DNA from: Microbacterium nanhaiense
GTDB taxonomy: Bacteria; Actinomycetota; Actinomycetes; Actinomycetales; Microbacteriaceae
DNA length: 64,000 nt
Reading direction: 5' to 3'
Assembly (NCBI RefSeq): GCF_014646015.1
Contig: NZ_BMMQ01000004.1
Coordinates: forward strand, 124,001 to 188,000
The position numbers were made by a program, and so were the translations under genes. Every line of letters starts with the position of its first letter. Within the stretch, counting starts at the first letter, position 1. This document shows positions 25,895-33,215 of the stretch, one piece after another. The notes beneath the pieces are model-generated. The model was not told the origin of the DNA, searched no databases, and saw nothing but the letters and a program-made list of their open reading frames with translations.

Positions 25895-27885
25895 GCGACA
25901 GCACTGCTCTGCACGACGAAGACCAGGCCGGCCAGGAGGCCATGATCGCGGCCGGAGCGAACGAGCCCGGAGCGATGGGCGGCAAGCCGCAGAACTTCTG
26001 GCCAAGCTTCCGCCGATTCATCGGCCTGCTCGCGCCATACAAGTGGGCGTTCGCGTTAGCGTCGCTCCTCGGTGCGATCGGCGTCGTCCTCGCCGTCGCC
26101 GGCCCCAAGATCCTCGGCGAGGCGACGAACATCGTCTTCGAGGGCGTCCTCTCCAAGACCTACGGCGCCCAGTTCGAGGGCATGTCGCAGGACGAGGCCG
26201 TCGCGGCCCTCGAGGCCGCCGGTCAGGGCGACATCGCCGACATCATCGCGAAGATGGAGCGCTTCTCCCCGGGCGGCGGCATCGACTTCGAGAGCCTGCG
26301 CGTCGTCGTGCTGTGGGCGGTCGCGGTCTACGTCGTCGCCTCGATCCTGCAGTGGCTGCAGGGCTACATCATCAACGTCATCATGGTGCGCACCATGTGG
26401 CGGGTGCGCGAAGACATCGAGCGCAAGATTCACCGCCTGCCCCTATCCTACTTCGACAAGGTGCAGCGCGGCGAGCTGATCAGCCGCGTCACCAACGACG
26501 TCGACAACATGACGCAGACGCTGCAGCAATCGCTGTCCGGCGCGATCACCTCGTTCCTGACGGTCATCGGCGTCGTCGCCATGATGTTCTCGATCTCGTG
26601 GCAGCTCGCCCTCGTCGCGCTCATCGCCCTGCCCCTCATCGGCGTGATCATGGGCATTATCGGCCCCAAGTCGCAGAAGGCCTTCCAGGCGCAGTGGAAG
26701 AAGGTCGGCCGCCTCAACTCGCGCGTGGAGGAGTCGTTCTCCGGCCACGCGCTCGTGAAGGTCTACGGTCGCGAGAAGTCGATGACCGAGGCGTTCCAGG
26801 TCGAGAACGAAGAACTCTACGAGGCGTCGTTCAAGGCGCAGTTCCTCTCGGGCGTGATGATGCCGTCGATGCAGTTCGTCGGCTACCTCAGCTACGCCGG
26901 CATCGCCGTGCTCGGTGGAATCATGGTCGCTGGCGGCCAGATTCGCATCGGTGACGTGCAGGCCTTCGTGCAGTACTCCCAGCAGTTCACCCAGCCCCTC
27001 ACCGAACTCGGCGGCATGCTGCCCGTCGTGCAGTCGGGCACGGCCTCGGCCGAGCGCGTCTTCGCGCTCCTCGACGAGGACGAAGAGGATCCGGACGCCA
27101 CCGACGCACCGACCGTCCCCGAGGACGGCCGTGGCATCATCGAGTTCCGCGACGTCAGCTTCTCGTACACCGACGAGCAGCCGCTGATCGACAACGTGTC
27201 GTTCCGGGTCGAGCCCGGGCAGACCGTCGCGATCGTCGGCCCGACCGGCGCCGGCAAGACGACGCTCGTCAACCTGCTGATGCGGTTCTACGAGACCAAG
27301 GGTGGCGCCATCCTGCTCGACGGCCAGCCGATCGCCGAGATGACCCGCGGCGACCTGCGCTCCCGCACCGGCATGGTTCTGCAGGATCCGTGGCTGTTCG
27401 CCGGCACCATCCGCGAGAACATCCGCTACGGCAACGCCAGCGCGAGCGACGAGGAAGTACACGCCGCCGCCGAGGCGACCTACGTCGACCGCTTCGTGCA
27501 CTCGCTCCCCGAGGGCTACGACACGATGCTCGAAGAAGACGCGGCGAACGTCTCCGCCGGTGAGCGCCAGCTCATCACCATCGCCCGCGCCTTCGTGCGG
27601 CGGCCACAAGTGCTGATCCTCGACGAGGCCACCAGCTCCGTCGATACCCGCACCGAGCTGCTCCTGCAGAAGGCCATGGCCGCACTGCGCGAGGGGCGGA
27701 CATCCTTCGTCATCGCCCACCGCCTCTCCACGATCCGCGACGCCGACCTCATCCTCGTGATGGAGCACGGCTCGATCGTCGAACAGGGCAGCCACGACGA
27801 GCTCATCGCACGCCAGGGCGCGTACTGGCGGCTCTACCAGAGCCAGTTCGAACACGCCTCCGACTCCGGAGTCGACGAGGCGTAA
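25891..27885 (+). CDS. ABC exporter half-transporter, catalytic subunit
   Basis: 664 aa. A 45-residue polar N-terminus precedes a six-helix exporter domain, with an extra roughly 55-residue segment between helices 1 and 2. The NBD has Walker A GPTGAGKTT, a non-canonical signature NVSAGERQL, and Walker B LILDEATSSVD with the catalytic Glu intact. Combined with the Asp-substituted partner and its canonical signature, this predicts one active and one degenerate ATP site. Start and stop overlap with the previous gene (ATGA) implies a 1:1 heterodimer. A strong intrinsic terminator follows. Confidence 0.93.
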   Translation: MSDSTALHDEDQAGQEAMIAAGANEPGAMGGKPQNFWPSFRRFIGLLAPYKWAFALASLLGAIGVVLAVAGPKILGEATNIVFEGVLSKTYGAQFEGMSQDEAVAALEAAGQGDIADIIAKMERFSPGGGIDFESLRVVVLWAVAVYVVASILQWLQGYIINVIMVRTMWRVREDIERKIHRLPLSYFDKVQRGELISRVTNDVDNMTQTLQQSLSGAITSFLTVIGVVAMMFSISWQLALVALIALPLIGVIMGIIGPKSQKAFQAQWKKVGRLNSRVEESFSGHALVKVYGREKSMTEAFQVENEELYEASFKAQFLSGVMMPSMQFVGYLSYAGIAVLGGIMVAGGQIRIGDVQAFVQYSQQFTQPLTELGGMLPVVQSGTASAERVFALLDEDEEDPDATDAPTVPEDGRGIIEFRDVSFSYTDEQPLIDNVSFRVEPGQTVAIVGPTGAGKTTLVNLLMRFYETKGGAILLDGQPIAEMTRGDLRSRTGMVLQDPWLFAGTIRENIRYGNASASDEEVHAAAEATYVDRFVHSLPEGYDTMLEEDAANVSAGERQLITIARAFVRRPQVLILDEATSSVDTRTELLLQKAMAALREGRTSFVIAHRLSTIRDADLILVMEHGSIVEQGSHDELIARQGAYWRLYQSQFEHASDSGVDEA

Positions 27886-27894
27886 GTCTCCCTC

Positions 27895-27936
27895 AACGAG
27901 AACGCGGGCGCTTCGGCGTCCGCGTTCTCGTTTTTT
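27895..27936 (+). terminator. Intrinsic terminator after the ABC exporter operon
   Basis: A 17-bp stem with one mismatch (27895-27911 with 27916-27932), TTCG tetraloop and a six-T tract (27931-27936). This is the most classical Rho-independent terminator in the window. Confidence 0.92.
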
Positions 27937-28021
27937 GCTCTTCCGGGTCCGGCCGTTTCCTGGAGCGCTGTGTTGCTCGGTCGCTGCGCTATCCGGGGCC
28001 GCCTGTTGCCGGGGCCGCTCC

Positions 28022-28114
28022 GCGGATGCCGAGGGGGCGCCGCAGTCCCCTCGAGGCCGCTACGCGGCCTCTCACCGCCAGTCCCGATGCCTGCGGCGCC
28101 CCCTCGGCATCCGC
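28022..28114. repeat. 93-bp perfect inverted repeat with inner hairpin
   Basis: Two perfectly complementary 24-nt arms (28022-28045 and 28091-28114) enclose a second hairpin (28053-28060 with 28064-28071). It lies between convergent genes in a 361-bp non-coding stretch (27937-28297), beyond the terminator. No coding signal was seen here. Confidence 0.85.
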
Positions 28115-28193
28115 TGCGCTCGCCTGCGTGGGTGGGAGCGCTCGCATGCGTGGGTGGGTGCGTGAGGGGCGTCGGTAGTGGGTGGAGTCGGAT

Positions 28194-28243
28194 GGGGTGC
28201 TGGGGACTGGGGTGTTGGGGACTGGGGTGTTGGGGGCGACTGG
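28194..28243 (+). other. G-rich tandem repeat, potential G-quadruplex
   Basis: Seven runs of four or five G with 3-6 nt spacers, including two tandem copies of GGGGACTGGGGTGTT, lie just beyond the 3' end of the LLM gene (minus strand). On the minus-strand transcript this region would be C-rich. Confidence 0.6.
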
Positions 28244-28297
28244 GATGGGCGGGAGGTAGAGGGGGCAGACGCCTCTGGTGAGGGGTGGTCTCTTGGG

Positions 28298-29287
28298 TTA
28301 GTCCTTCGTCAGGCCTAGGGCGTCGGCGACGCGCTCCAGGTCGCCGAGGATGTCGCGGCCGATGGGCTGGACGGCGACGTGGTCGGCTCCCGCCTTGAGG
28401 TGGGCGCGCAGGCCGAGGGCGGCAATCTCCGCGCTGGGGTTCGCGCAGACGGCATCGACCAGCTCGTCGGATCCGCCGTCCGCGAAGTCGGCGTCGGTGA
28501 AGGCGCGCTCGGCGGATCCGAACCGCTTCAGCGTGCCGACGTAGTTCTCGAGACGGAAATAGCGCGACAGGTACTCGCGGGCACGGCGGCGGCTGACCTC
28601 GCGGTCGGCGTCGAGCGAGACCTTGAGCTCCGGTGCGAGCACGGGCGCCGAGGTCTCGCCCGGCGCCTCGGCACCTGTGTCCGCCCGTGTATCTGCCTCC
28701 GCTTCCGCGGACGGCGCGTGGGGGTTCTCGGGCGCCGCGGCCGGCGCCCGCAGCTCGCGGCGGGTCTGGTCGAGGATCCGCCGGGCGTGCGCGGTGTGCG
28801 CGGGCGTCGTCAGGTACGGGTGCGCGCCGAGCGAGCGCCGCGCCGCGAGCGCGAGTGTCTTGTCGCCGAGCGCCGCGAGCAGGCGCGCCTCGGCGGGCAC
28901 CCCCGCGTCATCGAGCACGTCGAGATAGTCGTTCAGCGCGGCGAGGGGTCGCACGCGCTCCGGGGTCGCCTCGCGGTGCCCCGACCCGATCCCCAGCACG
29001 AAGCGCCCCGGGTGCTCCTCCTGGATCCGCAGGTACGACTCGGCGACCTCGAGCGGATCCGCCTGCCAGATGTTGACGATCCCGGTCGCGACGGTGACGT
29101 GCTCCGTCTCGTTGAGCATCGCCTCGACGCAGACGAGGTCAGCGGCGGGCGAGCCGCCGATCCAGAGCGTGCGATAGCCGAGGCGCTCCGCGACGGCGGC
29201 GGTGCCGGGCACCCACGTGCCCTCGCCCAACCACACGCCGAACGCGCCGAACGCCCCGGCGGCGCCGTTCTGTTTCCTGCTGACCAT
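28298..29287 (-). CDS. LLM class F420-dependent oxidoreductase (TIGR03620-like) with low-complexity insert
   Basis: 329 aa. The N-terminal GAFGVWLGEGTWVPG, VATGIVNIWQADPLEVAESY and GRFVLGIGSGHRE are typical of F420-dependent LLM proteins. The C-terminal LKAGADHVAVQPIG closes the barrel. An Ala/Pro/Glu/Asp-rich low-complexity segment of about 40 residues (about 188-226) is inserted mid-barrel, where relatives have a short loop. AGGAGGGGAG, one of the strongest ribosome sites in the window, fixes the start at 29287. Substrate unknown. Confidence 0.87.
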   Translation of the reverse strand: MVSRKQNGAAGAFGAFGVWLGEGTWVPGTAAVAERLGYRTLWIGGSPAADLVCVEAMLNETEHVTVATGIVNIWQADPLEVAESYLRIQEEHPGRFVLGIGSGHREATPERVRPLAALNDYLDVLDDAGVPAEARLLAALGDKTLALAARRSLGAHPYLTTPAHTAHARRILDQTRRELRAPAAAPENPHAPSAEAEADTRADTGAEAPGETSAPVLAPELKVSLDADREVSRRRAREYLSRYFRLENYVGTLKRFGSAERAFTDADFADGGSDELVDAVCANPSAEIAALGLRAHLKAGADHVAVQPIGRDILGDLERVADALGLTKD

Positions 29288-29376
29288 GGTCTCCCCTCCT
29301 GGTCGCTGAGCACCCCACCATACGCAATCGAGGTTTCTTTCGGGTGTCACCGGCGTAACCGACCGCAATCCCCACA

Positions 29377-29441
29377 CCGTTCAAATGACACTTTTCGGGG
29401 GTTGAACCCCGTTTGACTACCCAAAAGTGTCATTCGAACGG
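29377..29441. repeat. Imperfect palindrome with TTTTCGG/CCCAAAA inner edge
   Basis: Arms 29377-29398 and 29420-29441 pair in 20 of 22 positions and contain AATGACACTTTT and its complement AAAAGTGTCATT. The loop contains GGGGTTGAACCCC. It is located between the 3' end of the 29540-30646 gene and the 5' end of the LLM gene (both minus strand). The remaining bases between 29442 and 29539 are G-rich, with no gene seen. Confidence 0.8.
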
Positions 29442-29539
29442 CGGCGCGGGCGCCGGGACGGCGGGCGCGTCCACGCGGGGCGGGGCGGGCGGGGCGGGCA
29501 CCCGCGCATATGGACGGCCCGGGGTTAGGGGACCCGGGG

Positions 29540-30646
29540 TTAGGGGAAGAGGGGGGTGACCTTGTGGTCGAAGGCCTCCGCGACGAGGGCGGGGGTGACC
29601 TCGGCGTCGGTCGCGAGGGTCCAGCGCGGTGCGCGATCCTTGTCGATCATGTGCGCGCGGATCCCCTCGACCATGTCGGGCTGGGTCTCGACGTACCACA
29701 TCATCAGTCGGTACTCCTGCTCGAGCGCCGCGCGCAGGTCGTTCGTCTCGCGCGAGCGGCGCACCGACTCGAGCGTGATCGCGAGAGCCAGCGGCGGGCG
29801 CTGCTCGAGCAGCGCCAGGGCCGCCGCGGGCGTGTGCGCGCCGAGATCGTGCGTGGCGCCGTCGTCGGCCTGCTCCGCGAGTTCGGTCAGGCGGGCGCGG
29901 ATCTCCGGGACAGATCCGCGGGAGAACGCATCGTCGATCCAGCCTCGCGCGGAGGCGAGCGCGGACGGTTCCGGGGTCTCGTCGAAGAGCAGGATCAGCT
30001 CGCCCGGCGTCGACGGATCGGCGCGGGTCTCGAGCGCATCGCGCACGGCGCCGAGGTCCTCGCCGCGCACGAGGTGGTCGGCGAAGCCCGCGTAGATGGC
30101 GTCGGCGGCATCCATCTCGGCGCTCGTCAGGGCCAGGTACTCGCCGACGTGTCCGGGCGCGTTCGCGAGCAGCAGCGTGCCACCGACGTCGGGGGTGAAC
30201 CCGATGCGCGTCTCCGGCATCGCCAGCCGCGAGGTCTCGGTCACGATGCGCACCGGCGCGTGGCAGGCGAGGCCGACGCCGCCGCCCATGGTCACGCCGT
30301 TCGCGAAGGCGACGACCGGGTGCGGGAACGCCGCGATCGCCGCATTCAGCCGGTACTCCGCGCGGAAGAACCCGTCGACGCCCGCGAGATCGCCGGCCGT
30401 GATCTGCCCGTGCAGGCGACGCAGATCGCCGCCCGAGCAGAAGCCGCGCTCATCCGTGGCGTCGAGCAGCAGCGTATCGACGTCGGTATCGACGGCGAGC
30501 CCCTCGAGGGCGTGCGCGAAGGCCTCGACCATGGACCGATCGAGGGCGCCGATCGCCCGCGGGTGGTCGATCGTGATTCGTCCGAGCGCCGTGTGCTTCG
30601 TGACGAGGATCCGCTCGTCGAAGAAAGTCTGGGTCACTTTCTTCAC
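29540..30646 (-). CDS. Enoyl-CoA hydratase/isomerase family, 3-hydroxyisobutyryl-CoA hydrolase-like
   Basis: 368 aa, the length of the ECH_2 / HIBCH group rather than of simple crotonases. Crotonase signatures are RGFCSGGDLRRLHG (first oxyanion hole), FANGVTMGGGVGL (second), and the downstream PETRIGFTPDVGGT with the catalytic Glu/Asp region expected for 3-hydroxyisobutyryl-CoA hydrolase in valine degradation. The GTG at 30646 has TGAGGA upstream; a GTG at 30637 is an alternative. It is divergent from the ABC ATPase gene. No other valine-degradation gene is nearby. Confidence 0.85.
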   Translation of the reverse strand: MKKVTQTFFDERILVTKHTALGRITIDHPRAIGALDRSMVEAFAHALEGLAVDTDVDTLLLDATDERGFCSGGDLRRLHGQITAGDLAGVDGFFRAEYRLNAAIAAFPHPVVAFANGVTMGGGVGLACHAPVRIVTETSRLAMPETRIGFTPDVGGTLLLANAPGHVGEYLALTSAEMDAADAIYAGFADHLVRGEDLGAVRDALETRADPSTPGELILLFDETPEPSALASARGWIDDAFSRGSVPEIRARLTELAEQADDGATHDLGAHTPAAALALLEQRPPLALAITLESVRRSRETNDLRAALEQEYRLMMWYVETQPDMVEGIRAHMIDKDRAPRWTLATDAEVTPALVAEAFDHKVTPLFP

Positions 30647-30739
30647 GCTACTCGTCCTCAGATACGGAAGGATCCAGGATTTTCGGACAAGATGGGAGAA
30701 CGTTCCCGCTCGGGCGCGCTGGTTTCTAGGGAGGGTACC

Positions 30740-32611
30740 GTGAGCGAAGGCAAGGTGATCGAGTTCGTCGGTGTCTCGATGACGTTCGGCGATACGCCAG
30801 CCGTCGAGGATCTCACGGCGCGCGTCGAGCCCGGTCGGGTCACCGCGTTCCTCGGCCCGAACGGTGCCGGCAAGACGACCACGCTGCGCATGCTCCTCGG
30901 CGATCTGCGCGCGACGAGCGGCACGGCGACCATCGGCGGCACCGAGTACACGCGCATTGCGAAGCCCGCCTCCTCGATCGGCGCCGTGATGTCGATCGCA
31001 CCCCTCGAGCGCGCGCGGCGCAAGACCGCCGTCAAGTACCTCGGTCGCGCCGCGCGGCGCATCGGCGTGGGCGCGTCGCGCGCGCGCGAGGTGCTGCAGA
31101 TCGTGGGCCTCGCCGAGATGGGCGATATGCGCATCGGCAGCCTGTCGCTCGGAATGAAGCACCGTCTCGCGGTCGCCGAGGCGCTGCTCGGGGATCCGGG
31201 CGTGCTCGTGTTCGACGAGCCCGCGAACGGCCTCGACCCCGAGGGTATCCGCTGGATCCGCCTGCTCATGCGCGGTTTCGCCGACGAGGGACGCACCGTG
31301 CTGATGTCCTCGCACCTGCTGAGCGAGGTGGAACAGGTCGCCGATGCCCTGCTGATCCTCAACGAGGGCCGACTCCTCTTCGAGGGACCCATCGAGCTCC
31401 TCGCCGATGCTGAGGGCGGCATGGTGACCGTCGACGCCGAGGACCGCCCGGCGCTCGCCGACGCGCTCACGAAGGCGGGGCTGTCGTTCCGCGTGCTGCG
31501 CTCGGGCCTCGCGATCGACGACACGACGACCGCGGAGATCGGTGCGCTCGCGAAGACCGCCGGCATCGCGCTGACGACGCTCACGCACCGCGGTCCGACG
31601 CTCGAGGACGTCTACCTGCAGATCATCGACGGATCCTGGGTCGCCCCCGCCCGCACGGCGGCGCTCGCCCCCGCACCCCTCTCCTTCGACGAGGTCCTCA
31701 CGGGCGCGGGTACGGACAACGCCGCCCGCGAGAGCGCGGCTGACGCGGACGTCACCGACGCGGACGCCACCGAGGCGGACGCAACCGAGGCGGACGCCGC
31801 CGACAGCGCCGACGACTCAGACGCCGCTGGCGCCGCCGACGACGACCCGAACGCCACCGAGGAACCCCGCGAGGAGGCCACGGCGGGCGCCGCGGCCCTC
31901 GCGGCGGGCGCGACCCTGGCGGCCGGCGCGACCCTGGCAGCAGGATCCGCCGAGGATCCGGCCGAGAACGAGAGCGACGCGACCGGTGAGAACGCGGATA
32001 CGTCCGCGGTGCAGCCGGCCGATCCGAGCGCAGCGGCGTTCCCGGCGGCGAGTCTCGCGGCGCCGGAGAGCGGAGCCGGATCCGCCGCGGCGGCCCCGAA
32101 CGGCGCCTTCCCGGCCGCGAGCTTCGGCACAGCCCACGACAGCCGTACGGCGGCCGATCCCGCGGACGGGAACCTCGGCGCCGATCGCGACGATGCCGAT
32201 GTCTTCGGCGGCCCGGAAGACGCGGGATCCCTAGAGGATTCCGGCCCGCGCGGTCGCGCCGCGGGCGCCGCGGCGCTGGCGGGCGGGGCGCTGCCGGGGC
32301 TCGCGGGTCTCGCCGGTCTCGCTCACGGACTGCGCTCGGACGACGAGGATTCCGACGAGGAGCTCCCCGAGGGTCTCGTGTCCCCCGGCCTCGCCGCCGC
32401 GTTCGCGCGCGCCGGCGAGATCGAGGCGCAGATGAACGACATCGAGGCCGACATCGAGACCCAGGAGGCGCGCGCCGAGAACATCGACGGCGTCGCTCAG
32501 ATCGAGGCCATGTTCGAGCCGCGCGGCGTGGATGGCGCCACAACAACGGTCATCGAGATCGACCCGTTCCCGGGCGAGGGCCTCGACGGCGCCGACGGCG
32601 ACGGCGACTGA
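30740..32611 (+). CDS. ABC transporter ATP-binding protein with about 325-residue acidic C-terminal extension
   Basis: 623 aa. Residues 1-295 form a standard importer/export-type NBD (Walker A GPNGAGKTT, signature LSLGMKHRLAVAEALLGDPG, Walker B VLVFDEPANGLDP) plus the small C-terminal domain of BcrA/CcmA-like ATPases. Residues about 296-623 are Ala/Asp/Glu/Gly-rich low complexity with DATEAD repeats, a Gly/Leu/Ala-rich patch, and a final predicted coiled helix (AGEIEAQMNDIEADIETQEA). No permease gene is adjacent. GGGAGGG precedes the GTG by 4 nt. The tail is far longer than in the family and its role is unknown. Confidence 0.87.
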   Translation: MSEGKVIEFVGVSMTFGDTPAVEDLTARVEPGRVTAFLGPNGAGKTTTLRMLLGDLRATSGTATIGGTEYTRIAKPASSIGAVMSIAPLERARRKTAVKYLGRAARRIGVGASRAREVLQIVGLAEMGDMRIGSLSLGMKHRLAVAEALLGDPGVLVFDEPANGLDPEGIRWIRLLMRGFADEGRTVLMSSHLLSEVEQVADALLILNEGRLLFEGPIELLADAEGGMVTVDAEDRPALADALTKAGLSFRVLRSGLAIDDTTTAEIGALAKTAGIALTTLTHRGPTLEDVYLQIIDGSWVAPARTAALAPAPLSFDEVLTGAGTDNAARESAADADVTDADATEADATEADAADSADDSDAAGAADDDPNATEEPREEATAGAAALAAGATLAAGATLAAGSAEDPAENESDATGENADTSAVQPADPSAAAFPAASLAAPESGAGSAAAAPNGAFPAASFGTAHDSRTAADPADGNLGADRDDADVFGGPEDAGSLEDSGPRGRAAGAAALAGGALPGLAGLAGLAHGLRSDDEDSDEELPEGLVSPGLAAAFARAGEIEAQMNDIEADIETQEARAENIDGVAQIEAMFEPRGVDGATTTVIEIDPFPGEGLDGADGDGD

Positions 32612-32621
32612 CCCCGCGGGT

Positions 32622-33005
32622 TCAGTCGAGCTCGGCGACGTCGCCGGTGTCGACGCCCTCGCGCTGCAAGGCCTTCACGAGGCCGACACCGTGTCGGGTG
32701 GTCACGACGATCCGTTCGAACTCGTCGTCGCCCTCGAGGTCGATGACCACGCCCGGCCGGCCGGTGCGCACGGCGGCGAAGTCGGATCCGAAGACCGACC
32801 TCCACGTGCCGTAGGCCAGGCGCCCTGGAACGTGGGCGCCGGGCGCGCGCACGCCGCGCAGCCAGGTGAACGGATCCTCGGTCAACTGCACCTTGCGAAT
32901 ATGGGCTCGGTCGATGCGCACGCTCTCCTTTCGAACGGCGAGTGCGCGCTCCAGCGGGGAGAGCTGCACCTCGAGTGCGTCGGAATCCACCAGCAGCCTG
33001 ACCAT
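32622..33005 (-). CDS. Conserved hypothetical protein, possible PH-like fold
   Basis: 127 aa, without signal peptide or membrane segment. The sequence alternates short strands (VRLLVDSDALEVQLSPLER, VRIDRAHIRKVQLTEDP) and ends with a helix (VGLVKALQREGVD), the pattern of bacterial PH-domain-like proteins. The assignment to a PH-like family is tentative. It is convergent with the ABC ATPase gene (10-bp gap) and divergent from fbiC. A CAGGAT element 7 nt before the ATG suggests a leaderless mRNA. Confidence 0.72.
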   Translation of the reverse strand: MVRLLVDSDALEVQLSPLERALAVRKESVRIDRAHIRKVQLTEDPFTWLRGVRAPGAHVPGRLAYGTWRSVFGSDFAAVRTGRPGVVIDLEGDDEFERIVVTTRHGVGLVKALQREGVDTGDVAELD

Positions 33006-33215
33006 GACCTCTATCCTGGCACTTCCGCCCCCGCGCCGCGCGGCGGCGCGGCGAACCGCTCGTCGCTTGCGCCGTTCAGTGGCGCGGCGGGGCCGTCGTC
33101 TCCCGCACCACGAGCGAGGTCGCGAGGTCGACGTGGTGGGAGCACGGTCACGCTGACGATCGCCGCCGCCTGAGTCGCGCGCCTCGCGGGCGGAGTCGGT
33201 GGAAGACTGGGAGGG

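Noticed and set aside
20521..26005. Long antisense frames opposite the carboxypeptidase-like and ABC exporter genes
   Set aside because: Same shadow pattern; sense strand motifs (SLAK, Walker A/B) prove the coding strand.
28022..28114. Terminator for the ABC exporter operon
   Set aside because: A full terminator with T tract already lies at 27895-27936; the inverted repeat is 86 bp further and has no T tract.
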